Below, one piece after another: positions 46,314-55,145 of a stretch of 64,000 nucleotides of DNA. A program made the position numbers and the translations under genes. The DNA is taken from contig CAWGTM010000040.1 in assembly GCA_963825445.1 (NCBI GenBank), forward strand, positions 248,001 to 312,000. The letters are read 5' to 3'. A model generated the notes under the pieces. That model was not told the origin of the DNA, ran no database searches, and was given only the letters and a program-made list of their open reading frames with translations. Positions within the stretch are counted from its first letter, which is position 1, and each line of letters opens with the position of its first letter. Origin of the DNA: Actinophytocola sp963825445. Its GTDB lineage: Bacteria; Actinomycetota; Actinomycetes; Mycobacteriales; Pseudonocardiaceae.

Positions 46314-47398
46314 CTACAGCCCGATCACCGGTGGCGACGCCTTCTGACCCGTGTCGAACGGGTCGTCGGCGTCGAAGGGGAAGCGTCTGCGGTGGCCCTC
46401 GCCCGCCATGCCGCCGGTACCCATGCCGGCGCCCATCGGAGCGGCACCCATCGGGCCGTGCATGCCGGCGCCCAGGGGCGTCGGGGTGGAGCCGGCGCGG
46501 CCGACCATCTGCCCCGGTGCCCGTCCGGGGCCTCGCCGGGCGTGGCGCGACCGGCCAGCGGTCCCAGCCCCATCCGGGAGCCGACACCCGCGGCGACCCC
46601 ACTGAAGGACCCGCCGCCACCGCCGCCGAAGCCGCCACCACCGCCTCCGCCGGAGTACCCGCCGGACGACTGGGCCGACGTGCCCGGGTCGACCTGGTTG
46701 GTGAGCAGCTGCCAGCGCATGTCGACGTTGCTGGTCACGGAGACCTGGCTGAGCCACAGGTCGGAGTCGGGATCGAAGTCCGGGTCCTCGACGCGGGGAC
46801 GCAGCTCGGTGCTCTGGCCGGGCAGCTGCGGCGTGGCCCGGTCGATGCCGACGGCCGCGGCCTCGAAGCGCTGCATGGTCTCGACCGCGACCCGCTTCAG
46901 CTCCTCCTGCTGGGCCTGCGCCTCGAACGCGCTCTGCGACCCGGCGGCCGTGCCGCCGACCGCCGCGCCGAGCGGGCTGCCCGTGAGGTCGATCGCCTCG
47001 GTCGCCGCGTGCGGTGCCGAGCCCGGCAGGGCGGCCGGTGGGACGGGCGGCAGCTTGGGCATGGCCTCCTGGGCGGCCTTGAGCGCGCCGGCGGCCTCGT
47101 CGATCGGGGTGCCCATGTCCTTGGCCGCGAGACCGAGGTCGCCGACCCACTGGGCGTTGAGCGCCACCGTGTTGCTCGCCTTGTCGGCCGACTCGCCCGA
47201 CCAGAAGTCCATCAGGTCGTCGAACGCGTCGGCCAGCAGGTCGGCGGCGTCGACCACGCCGTCACCCGTGCCGCGCCAGTCCTCGGCCAGTCGCTCCAGC
47301 TGCGGCACGCTGGCCTTGTCGGCCACCATCGAGATGAGTTGTTCCAGGGTGAAGCCGGCCCAGTTCACCCCGCCGCTGACGTAGTAGTCCCCACCCAT
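46314..47398 (-). CDS. PPE-like WXG protein, cassette A, one frameshift
   Basis: The ATG at 47398 (MGGDYYVSGGVNWAGFTLEQL) follows GAGGGAG. The turn DLMDFWSGESADKAS gives W-S-G. It is followed by the helices VALNAQWVGDLGLAAKDM and by Gly-rich regions. A missing base near 46513 breaks the frame. The corrected tail reads GEGHRRRFPFDADDPFD...ASPPVIGL, the same signature as cassette B, and stops at the TAG at 46314. About 361 residues. It lies at the outer end of the ESX block. Confidence 0.78.
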
Positions 47399-47507
47399 GC
47401 GCTGTGCACTCCCTCTGTCCCCGACGCTCGTATCCGACTGTAATGGGTCCGGTACGCGACGGGCACTAGCCTGAGTGGACGCCTGGTCTCGCCGTACGCT
47501 CGAGCTC

Positions 47508-48172
47508 GTGCCCAAGGTACTGACCGTCTCGGACGAGATCGTCGAGTCGCTGTGGACCGACACCGTGCGGGAACGGTTCGCCGACGTCGACCTCGTGCTG
47601 GGTGCCGGCGACCTGCCGTTCGACTATCTGTACTTCCTCGCCGACGCCCTCGACCGGCCGTGCGTGTTCGTGCCCGGCAACCACGACCTCGACCTCACGG
47701 GTTACGTGCGGGTGAAAGGTCTGTGGCTGCGAGGTGGATTCCCCGCACAGTGGCCCGGCCCGTCCGGCGGGGTGAACGCGGACGGGCGGGTGGTGGACGT
47801 CGCCGGGTTGCGGATCGCCGGGCTTGGGGGGTCCATCCGCTACAACGACGGCCCGAACCAGTGGACCGAGCGACAGCAGGCGCGCCGGGCCAGGCGTCTC
47901 GTACGAACGGCGGCGTGGCGGCGACGCCGCGACGGGCGGGGGGTGGACGTGTTGCTGACGCATTCGCCGCCGCTCGGCGTCGGTGACCGGGACGACCCGC
48001 CGCACCGCGGGTTCGACTGTCTGCACGAGACGGTTCGTCGCCTGCGCCCGGCACTGTTGCTGCACGGCCACATCCACCCGCACGGCCAGCCCATCCCGGA
48101 CCGGACGATCGGTCCGACGCGGGTGGTGAACACGGTGGGGTACCGAATACTCGACCTGGACGGCGACCATGA
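47508..48172 (+). CDS. Metallophosphoesterase
   Basis: The GTG at 47508 gives VPKVLTVSDEIVESLW, and a GTG at 47475 would add eleven residues. Metal-binding motifs are VDLVLGAGDLPFDYL, FVPGNHDLD, LLTHSPP and LLLHGHIHPHG, although the first Asp motif reads VSDE in place of D-x-H. The frame runs on beyond the expected end, so one shift near 48155 probably hides a TGA that overlaps the ATG of the next gene (ATGA at 48169). The corrected length is about 220 residues. Substrate is unknown. Confidence 0.78.
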
Positions 48173-49016
48173 ATCGAGACACCGGCTTTCCCATAGCCGA
48201 CGCGGAGAACGACTTCCTGCGGGTGCGCCGGCGGCAGGTGATGTCGCGGCTGGCGGCGTGGCTGCGCCGATCCCCCGACGACGTCAACATCATGCTGCCG
48301 TTCGACGAGGTGGTGGCCGCTCTCGGCCGGACCGGCGAGCGGCGGCTGCGGCCTGCAGGTGATCACGCTGGACTCGATCGTCGGCAGCGTCGACCGGACG
48401 CGCGAGTTCGACCGCCGGTTCCGGCCGACGTCCGGGCAGGTCGCGCGAACGCTGGCAGCGGCTGGCGCTGGCGCAGCGCCGGGGCGAGTCGATCCCGCCG
48501 ATCGAGGTGTACCGGGTCGGCGACATGCACTTCGTGGTGGACGGGCACCACCGGGTGTCGGTGGCGCACGCGCTGGGCCTGAAGACGATCGACGCGTACG
48601 TGACCGAGGTGACGACCCGGCTGCACCCGTCGGGATCCGCTACCGCGGCGACCTGCTGGTGAAGGACTACCGGCGGATCTTCCTGTCGCGAGTGCCGCTG
48701 GTCGGCGAGGCGCGGCGGGCGGTGTCGCTGACCGACCCGTGGGACTACGCGGAGCTGGCGGAGTGCGTGGAGGCGTGGGGCTTTCGGCTCATGCAGGACG
48801 AGAGCGCGTTACCTGGACCGGCCGACGGTCGCCCAGCGTTGGCACGACGAGGAGTTCGTGCCGGTGGTCGAGATGCTGCGCCAGGCGGGGATGATCGACA
48901 CGCAGACCGAGGCGGAGGCGTACATGTGGGTCGCTGCTGAGCGCTACCGGCTGATCCGCACCCACCGCTGGGACGACGAGATCATCACCGCGGTGCGGGA
49001 AAACCGCCGGCGGTAA
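48169..49016 (+). CDS. ParB-like N-terminal domain protein, frameshifted
   Basis: The product starts MNRDTGFPIADAENDFLRVRRRQV and continues DDVNIMLPFDEVVAAL. After a shift near 48352 it reads LQVITLDSIVGSVDRTREFDRRFRP, then IEVYRVGDMHFVVDGHHRVSVAHALG, the ParB/sulfiredoxin-fold core (GHHRV in place of GHRR). Further shifts lie near 48450, 48645 and 48810. It ends MWVAAERYRLIRTHRWDDEI. About 280 residues. It resembles solitary ParB-like nuclease-domain proteins of actinobacteria and is not the chromosomal ParB. Role is unknown. Confidence 0.75.
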
Positions 49017-49058
49017 ACCGGTCCACCCGACTTCCCTCGCGCTCTGGTCTGCGCGTAG

Positions 49059-49165
49059 TCGTCAGGACGCGGGCCCTCCCCCGTATCCATTTTACCCGCT
49101 GACACCGACAAATTCGGCGCGTCGACCGTCGCCTGTGGACAACTCCGCCCCTGTGGACAACTTTT
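49059..49165 (-). repeat. Interspersed repeat copy R8 with RecA-NDp-type motif and two DnaA-box-like 9-mers
   Basis: On the minus strand TTGTCGGTG-N8-TAAAAT (49111 to 49089) is followed by GGATACGGGGGAGGGCCC, a degenerate form of the GGGGGCCCC box. TTGTCCACA occurs twice (49134-49142 and 49152-49160, minus strand). It lies between the ParB-like gene and the I36-type gene and points at the 3' end of the former. Confidence 0.65.
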
Positions 49166-49236
49166 TGGCACTTCGCCGATTCTCTGCATCCTCGTAACCA
49201 ACGCCCCATCCGGCGGCGCCAAGGGAGGGGAGTCCG

Positions 49237-49595
49237 ATGAGGATTCGCAAAGTGGGGCTCGTTCTCGCGTTCACGGCCGCGTCGCTGGGCACCAGCACGG
49301 CCGGCGCCGCCGCCGACAACACCTGCGAACGCGGCGAGTTCTGCTTGTGGCCGACCGAGTTCTACGAGGGCACCGTGCACCGGGTCGCTCTCGAGACCAC
49401 CAACCCCGGGGAGTGCGTGCCGCTGCCGGAGGGACTCGACGCCCGGTCGTTCGCCAACCGGACCACCCGGCCGGTCACCGTCTACCAAGGACGAGATTGC
49501 TCGACGGAGGGCGAGTTCGACACCTATCCGGCGGCGGCACGTTCGTGCCGGAGGCTCCGTATCTCGTGCGGGGTGTGCAGATCTGGGACTACTGA
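49237..49595 (+). CDS. Secreted peptidase inhibitor family I36-like protein, one frameshift
   Basis: The ATG at 49237 follows GGAGGGGAG. Residues 1-27 form a signal peptide ending AGA-AAD. The mature part has CERGEFCLWPTEFYEGTVHRV, the Cys-x(6)-Cys-x-(Y/W) start of I36/beta-gamma-crystallin-like proteins of actinobacteria. Further cysteines lie in PGECVPLP and GRDCSTEGEFDTYP. A missing G near 49533 breaks the end. The corrected tail is GGGTFVPEAPYLVRGVQIWDY. About 119 residues. The protease target, if any, is unknown. Confidence 0.8.
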
Positions 49596-49601
49596 CCGCG
49601 G

Positions 49602-49638
49602 CGACCGGGTGATCGAGCGTTCCTCGATCACCCGGTCG
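49602..49638 (+). terminator. Perfect 16-bp stem terminator
   Basis: CGACCGGGTGATCGAG (49602-49617) pairs perfectly with CTCGATCACCCGGTCG (49623-49638) around the five-base loop CGTTC, seven bases after the stop of the I36-type gene. There is no T-tract. This is the strongest simple hairpin in the window. Confidence 0.85.
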
Positions 49639-49745
49639 AGTGGACTACAGAGCGGCTGAGGCGGTTCTCAGTCCCGATACGGGAACGTATAGGCAATTGA
49701 TGCGTTGATCACGCCAGGGAGCGAAGTGGAAGAGGGGTGGCGCCG

Positions 49746-50489
49746 GTGAGCGTCGGGCCGAGAGCGAGCGGGGGCGTTGGCTGGGGGGATTCCTTCTCCT
49801 CGCGGCGTTGCTGTCGCTGGTCTCGATCGTCCTGATGGTCCGGTCGCTGGTCGCCATGACGTACCTGAACATCCACTTCGCCCACGAGGTGGACCCGTTC
49901 TCGCGCGCGATCAGCTACTACGTGTTCTACGGCGACGGCGGCGAGGAGTTCGCCACCTCGGTGATCGTCCTCGCGGCGGGATCGGTGACCATGCTGGCGG
50001 GGCTGCGGGTGGTGGGCATCCGGTTCGGCCGGCCGGCGACGGCGCTCTTCGGCGTGTGGTGCGCGAGCCTCACGCTGTGCGCGATCTTCCCGACCGACAA
50101 CAGCAAGACGTCGAGTCCACGTCCGGGCTGATCCACCAGATCGCCGGCGCGTCGCTGTTCGTCAGCCTGCCGCTGGCGGGGCTGTCGCTTCGCGAAGCGG
50201 CTCGCCGGCGACGACCGGTGGCTGCGCACGGCCAGGGTGGTCCGGCGGATGGCGATGGTCGCGATGGGGCTGGCGGCCGCGTACCTGGCGACTCGGCTGC
50301 CGGACGTCTTCCCCGGTCTGGCGTTACCCGGCATGCTGGACGGACGGGGCATCTCCGGTCTCGTGCAGCGCGCGCTGTTCGTGCATCGAGATGCTGATGC
50401 TGATGGCGCTCGCGGTCCACCTGTTGCGGGTCACGGTGAGCACGGCCCGCGAGCGCCGGGAACCAGCGAGAGCCGAGGCCGCCGGATGA
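49746..50489 (+). CDS. DUF998-like integral membrane protein, frameshifted
   Basis: A GTG at 49746 is the likely start. A shift near 49755 leads into FLLLAALLSLVSIVLMVRSLVAMTYL. Then come FAHEVDPFSRAISYYVFYGDGG and FATSVIVLAAGSVTMLAGLRV, then CASLTLCAIFPTDNSK, then GLIHQIAGASLFVSLPLAGL, the usual H-based DUF998 motif. Six hydrophobic segments are visible. Further shifts lie near 50105, 50205 and 50385. The corrected end overlaps the next gene's ATG (ATGA). About 245 residues. Role is unknown. Confidence 0.7.
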
Positions 50490-51390
50490 TCGCACTCGCC
50501 ATCACGTTCGCCGTGCTCGGCGCGTGTTGCAGCGCGGTCGGCGCGCAGCTGCAACACCAGGGCGTGCGCACGGCGACGGGCGACGGCGGGCTGCGGCTGC
50601 GGGGCGCGGCGGCTGGTGCACAACCGCACGTGGCTGCTCGGGTTCGCGGTGCTGTTCGCGTGCGCGGTGCTGCAGATCCTCGCGCTGGCGCTGGCCCCGG
50701 TGACGATCGTCGCGCCGATCGTGGTGCTCGCGCTGCCCGCGGTGGCCGTGCTGAACGCCCGCTCGTCCGGCGAACGGCTGCGCCCGGCGGTCATCGTGGC
50801 GATGGTGGCGAGCACGCTGGGGGTGGCGATGTTCGTGGCACTCGCCTCGAACACGGCGAGGCCGTGACGTTCCCCGAGTCGTCGATGCATGCTGGCGTGC
50901 CAGATCATCGCCGGGGTGATCGCCGTGTTCGGCGTGACCGGCGCGCTGACCAGGGGCATCGTGCGCTGCGTACTGCTGGCGACCGGCGCCGGCGCCGCCT
51001 ACGGGCTGGTGTCGGTGCTGGTCCGCGACGTGACGTACACGTTCCAGACCGACGGCCTCGCGCGGCGTTCCGCCGCTGTCGGTCACCGGCCTGGTGGCGG
51101 CGTTCGCGGTGGGCTCGTGGTTCATCCAGCTCGCGTACTCGAGCGGCCCACCGGACATCGTGGTCGGCTGCCAGACGGTGCTGAGCCCGCTGGTGGCCAC
51201 GGCCATCGCGATCTCCCTGCTGGACGAGACGGCCGACGCCGGCGGCTGGACCGGCGTGGGCCTGATCGGCGGCGCGCTGGTGGCGATCGTCGGTGTCGGG
51301 CTGCTGGCCCGCCACCACCCGGAAGCCACCTCCCGGGCAACACCCCACTCGGCCGAACGCCACCTGTTCCGAGCGGCCACCCGCCGCTGA
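50486..51390 (+). CDS. DMT-family membrane transporter, frameshifted
   Basis: The ATG at 50486 starts MIALAITFAVLGACCSAVGAQLQHQGVR. About nine hydrophobic helices follow in three frames: TWLLGFAVLFACAVLQILAL, APVTIVAPIVVLALPAVAVL, VMLACQIIAGVIAVFGVTGAL, VAAFAVGSWFIQLAYSSGPP and VGVGLLARHHPEA. SGPPDIVVGCQTVLSPLVATAIA resembles the second repeat of EamA/NIPA-type DMT proteins. Shifts lie near 50612, 50855, 50890 and 51066. About 300 residues. Substrate is unknown. It is coupled to the DUF998-like gene. Confidence 0.72.
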
Positions 51391-51395
51391 AGAGG

Positions 51396-51872
51396 TCAGT
51401 TGCTCTCGCAGCCGACGCCGTCGTCGTCCTTGCCGTCGAAGCCGTGCGGGTCCGGTGGGAGGACCTGGAAGCGGCCGTGCGGGATGTCGCCACAGTCCAG
51501 ATCTGGCGGGCCCGCTGGGATGCACACGCTCGGGTAGGACGCGTCGCAGTCGGCGCGGGCATCCACGGGCGGGGGTGGTGGTTCCGCTGGAGGTGGCTCC
51601 ACCGGCGGCGGCTGGACCGGCGCGGGCGCCACCGGGGGCGGCTCAACCACCGGGGCCTCCACCGGCGCCGGCTCTGGTGGGGGCCGCGGGATCGACGTGC
51701 TCGGTGACGTCGTGGGAGCCTCGTCGATGGTGATGCCCTCCGGGGCCGCCGGCGCTCCACAGGACGCCAGGACCACGACCGCCGCGGCCGTCAGGGAAAG
51801 CCGCCGGGCCAGTAACTGAAAACCGCCATGACTTGATTTACTCGTGACTCTCCCGGGCATGGCTCCTCGCAT
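51396..51872 (-). CDS. Excalibur-domain lipoprotein
   Basis: The intact 158-residue frame has the lipobox AVVVLASC-GAP near residue 38. A Pro/Glu/Val-rich spacer (PPPEPAPVEAPVVEPPPVAP) follows. The C-terminal domain DCDASYPSVCIPAGPPDLDCGDI...HGFDGKDDDGVGCE has the DxDxDG-like excalibur pattern with four cysteines, thought to bind calcium at the cell surface. The region before the lipobox is long, so an internal start (ATG at 51860 or later) is possible. It is convergent with the DMT gene, with five bases between. Confidence 0.8.
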   Translation of the reverse strand: MRGAMPGRVTSKSSHGGFQLLARRLSLTAAAVVVLASCGAPAAPEGITIDEAPTTSPSTSIPRPPPEPAPVEAPVVEPPPVAPAPVQPPPVEPPPAEPPPPPVDARADCDASYPSVCIPAGPPDLDCGDIPHGRFQVLPPDPHGFDGKDDDGVGCESN

Positions 51873-51968
51873 TTCTGGGCCACGTGGTTCTTGAATGTTG
51901 AACCTCTAATCGCCACGCCCTGGGCGGCCGTTACTCTCCGCAATATCGGCCGGGAAAAATTCCACTCA

Positions 51969-52082
51969 GTGTTCCGACGGTGACCGTCCGGAACACCGCC
52001 ACCACGGGAATTCCGACCGGCAGTACAAAGCCGCCGTGGCCGCCGACCCGACCGGCTGGTCGGAATCGGCTGCCACGGCGGC
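51969..52082 (-). terminator. Double hairpin after the sugar ABC operon
   Basis: Twenty-five bases after the ATPase stop, GCCGCCGTGGC (52030-52040) pairs with GCCACGGCGGC (52072-52082), with a smaller stem inside. A second hairpin, GTGTTCCGACGGT against ACCGTC-C-GGAACAC (51969-51996, one bulge), follows in the direction of transcription. Both sit in the 234-base gap before the lipoprotein gene, where I see no other feature. Confidence 0.65.
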
Positions 52083-52106
52083 AATCGAGCAGTTGGTGAA
52101 CGCGTA

Positions 52107-53287
52107 CTACTCCGAGTACGTCAGGTTCTTGCCGGTCGACGGGTCGAACAGCTGGATCTTGTCCGCGTCGAACCAGACCTCGACGCGTTCGCCCTCCTTG
52201 GCGCCCGACGCCGCGGACAGGCGGGTGACCAGCTGCGTGCCGTCGGACGAGGTGTCGCCGCGCCGGCGTCGGCGGCCAGCTCGTCCAGTTCGGCGGACGT
52301 CGCCGCCTCGCCCTCCACCGTGAAGTAGGCGAACTTGTCCGAGCCCATCGACTCGAGCACGTCCACGGTCGCGGTGAACGTGCTGCCACCCGACAGGGCC
52401 GAGTCGTCGAGCACGGCCGCGTCCTCGAAGTGCTCCGGCCGGATGCCGGCGATCACCTCTCGTGGCGCGTTCGCCGACTCGGCCAGCCGCCGGACCCGGT
52501 CGGACAGCTGCACCTCGCCGAGACCCGTGGACAGCTGACCGTTCTCCAGCGTGCCCGGCATGAAGTTCATGGCCGGCGAGCCGATGAAGCCCGCCACGAA
52601 CAGGTTCGCCGGGTTGTCGTACAGGAACTGCGGCGAGCCGATCTGCTGCACCATGCCGCCGCGCAGCACCACCACCCGGTCGCCGAGGGTCATGGCCTCG
52701 GTCTGGTCGTGCGTGACGTACACGGTGGTCGTGGCGAGCTGCTTCTGCAGCTTCGACACCGACGTGCGCATCTGCACGCGCAGCTTGGCGTCCAAGTTGG
52801 ACAGTGGCTCGTCCATCAGGAACGCCTTGGGGCTGCGGACGATCGCGCGGCCCATGGCCACGCGCTGCCGCTGGCCACCGGACAGGTTCGCCGGCTTGCG
52901 GTCCAGGTGCTGGGTGAGGTCGAGGATCTTCGCGGCCTCGTCCACCTTCGCCTGCACGGTCGCGTCGTCGACCTTGGCCAGCCGCAACGGGAAGGCCATG
53001 TTCTCGCGCACGCTCATGTGCGGGTACAGCGCGTAGGACTGGAACACCATCGCGATGTCCCGGTCCTTCGGCGCCTTCTCGTTCACCCGCTTGCCGTCGA
53101 TGCGCAGCTCGCCGGAGGAGATGTCCTCCAGGCCGGCGATCATGTTCAGCATCGTCGACTTCCCGCAGCCGGACGGGCCGACCAGGATGATGAACTCGCC
53201 GTCCGCGATCTCGATGTCCACTTCGGACACCGCGAGGGCACCGTCCGGGTACCGCTTGGTCAGCTTGTCAAGGACGATCTCTGCCAT
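52107..53287 (-). CDS. Sugar ABC transporter ATP-binding protein (UgpC/MsiK type), one frameshift
   Basis: The protein starts MAEIVLDKLTKRYPDGALAVSEV. Walker A is GPSGCGKSTMLNMIAG, the Q-loop AMVFQSYALYPHM, the signature LSGGQRQRVAMGRA, Walker B FLMDEPLSNLDAKLR and the H-loop VTHDQTE. The C-terminal OB-fold regulatory domain (FIGSPAMNFMPG, IAGIRPEHFED) is typical of the shared CUT1 ATPase MsiK/UgpC. A shift near 52262 breaks the last 50 residues. The corrected end is IQLFDPSTGKNLTYSE with the stop at 52107. About 393 residues. Confidence 0.93.
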
Positions 53288-53292
53288 TTACC

Positions 53293-54168
53293 TCAGCCCT
53301 TCACGGCACCGGACGTCAGCCCCGCGACGATGCGGCGCTGGAAGAACAACACGAACAGGATGATCGGGATGGTGATCACCACGGCGGCCGCGGAGATCGT
53401 TCCGGTCGGCGCCTCGAACTGCGAGGCACCGGTGAAGAACGACAACGCGGCCGGCACCGTCCGCGACGCCTCGGTGGACGTCAGCGAGATGGCGAACAGG
53501 AAGTCGTTCCAGCAGAAGATGAACACCAGGATCGCCGTGGTGAACACGCCCGGCGCGGCCAGCGGCGCGATGACCCGGCGGAACGCCTGCGCCGGCGTCG
53601 CACCGTCCATCTTCGCCGCCTTCTCCAGCTCCCACGGGATCTCCCGGAAGAACGCCGAGAGCGTGTAGATCGCCAGCGGCAGCGCGAACGTGATGTACGG
53701 CAGGATCAGGCCCGGCCACGTGTCGAACAGCCCGAGCTGACGCTCCATCTCGAACAGCGGCGAGACCAGCGACACCTGCGGGAACATCGCGATCAGCAGC
53801 GAGACACCGACGAGCACCTGCTTGCCGGGGAAGTCCAGCCGGGCGATGGCGTACGCGGCCATCGTGCCGAGCACCACCGCGATCAGCGTCGCGATGATCG
53901 CGATGCCGATCGAGTTGACCAGCGCCCGGATGAACTCGTTGGTGGTGAAGATGTCCTGGTAGTTCTGGAGCGTCCACTCGGTCGGGAAGAAGTTCTTGTC
54001 GGCCTGCGCCTCCGCCGTCTTGAACGACAGCGACAGCGTCCACAGCACCGGGATCAGCGCGTAGACCACGACCACGATGTCCACCACGGCCCACCGGACC
54101 TTGCGGCCGGCGTCCGGGTTGGGGACCTTGGCCTTGGCCGGAGGGGCCGGGACATAGACGTCGGTCAT
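53293..54168 (-). CDS. Carbohydrate ABC transporter permease (MalG/UgpE type)
   Basis: The intact 291-residue permease starts MTDVYVPAPPAKAKVPNP, overlapping the upstream permease stop (TGATG). Six transmembrane helices are visible, and the EAA loop is EIPWELEKAAKMDGATPAQAFRRVIAPLAAPG, the expected coupling helix of binding-protein-dependent transporters. It ends five bases before the ATPase start. The substrate is probably a sugar. The exact one cannot be told. Confidence 0.92.
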   Translation of the reverse strand: MTDVYVPAPPAKAKVPNPDAGRKVRWAVVDIVVVVYALIPVLWTLSLSFKTAEAQADKNFFPTEWTLQNYQDIFTTNEFIRALVNSIGIAIIATLIAVVLGTMAAYAIARLDFPGKQVLVGVSLLIAMFPQVSLVSPLFEMERQLGLFDTWPGLILPYITFALPLAIYTLSAFFREIPWELEKAAKMDGATPAQAFRRVIAPLAAPGVFTTAILVFIFCWNDFLFAISLTSTEASRTVPAALSFFTGASQFEAPTGTISAAAVVITIPIILFVLFFQRRIVAGLTSGAVKG

Positions 54169-55145
54169 CAGCGCTTCCCTCCCGGGTCGTTTCCGGGCGC
54201 CGAGGCGCCGAACAGCTTGATGAAGATGAACGCGATGATCGCCACCGCGATGAAGATCAGCACCGACATGGTCGAGCCGATGCCCAGGTTCAACCCCCTG
54301 ATCAGGTTGTTGTAGGTCTGCATGGACACCGACGACGTGTCGTTCGCGCCCTTGGTGAGCACGAAGATGTTGTCGAAGATGCGGAACGCGTCCAGCGTGC
54401 GGAACAGCAGCGCCACCAGGATCGCCGGCTTCATCACCGGCACCATCACCTTGGTGAACCGCTGCCACGCGCTCGCGCCGTCCATCGACGCCGCCTTCAG
54501 CAGGTCGTCCGGCACCAGCGCCAGCCCGGCCATCAGCAGCAGCGCCATGAACGGCGTGGTCTTCCACACCTCGGCGAGGATGATGATCGCCAGCGACGCG
54601 AACCGGTCGGTCAGCGGCGCCTCCGCGCCGAGCAGGCCGTGAGGTAGCCGGTGTCGGGGTCCCACGCGTAGAACCACGAGAACGCGGCGACCACGGTCAC
54701 GATCCCGTACGGGATCAGCGACACCGTGCGGACCAGGCCCCGGCCGACGAGCGTCCGGTGCATCACCAGCGCCAGCATCATGCCGAGCACCAGCTCGATC
54801 ACCACCGAGACGACGGTGAGCAACGTGGTGACGCCGAACGCCGTCCACCAGTAGCCGTTGGACAGCACGGCGACGTAGTTGTCGAAGCCCGACGAACTCG
54901 CGCTGGTCCGGGAACCGCAGGTCGTAGCGCTGCAGCGACAGCCAGACCGAGTAGATGATCGGCCAGCCGGTGACCGCGATCATGACGATCGCGGCGGGCG
55001 CGCACAGCAGCAGGCCGAGCTTGCGCTCGGCCTTCTTGCCCTCACTGAGGACCGGCTTGCCCTTCTTCTTCGGGGCCTCGGCCGCGACCGGTCCACTTTC
55101 GACGGTCTGACGCTGAGCTGATGGTTCGCTCGCAAGCTCGCTCAC
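54168..55145 (-). CDS. Carbohydrate ABC transporter permease (MalF/UgpA type), frameshifted
   Basis: The GTG at 55145 overlaps the stop of the binding-protein gene (GTGA). The cytosolic N-terminus is followed by LLLCAPAAIVMIAVTGWPIIYSVWL. After a shift near 54900 come LLTVVSVVIELVLGMMLALV and LVRTVSLIPYGIVTVVAAFSWF, and after another near 54645 EVWKTTPFMALLLMAGLALV. The EAA loop is VPDDLLKAASMDGASAWQRFTKVMVPVMKPA. About 326 residues with six core helices. Confidence 0.9.
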   Translation of the reverse strand: MSELASEPSAQRQTVESGPVAAEAPKKKGKPVLSEGKKAERKLGLLLCAPAAIVMIAVTGWPIIYSVWLSLQRYDLRFPDQREFVGLRQLRRRAVQRLLVDGVRRHHVAHRRLGGDRAGARHDAGAGDAPDARRPGPGPHGVADPVRDRDRGRRVLVVLRVGPRHRLPHGLLGAEAPLTDRFASLAIIILAEVWKTTPFMALLLMAGLALVPDDLLKAASMDGASAWQRFTKVMVPVMKPAILVALLFRTLDAFRIFDNIFVLTKGANDTSSVSMQTYNNLIRGLNLGIGSTMSVLIFIAVAIIAFIFIKLFGASAPGNDPGGKR

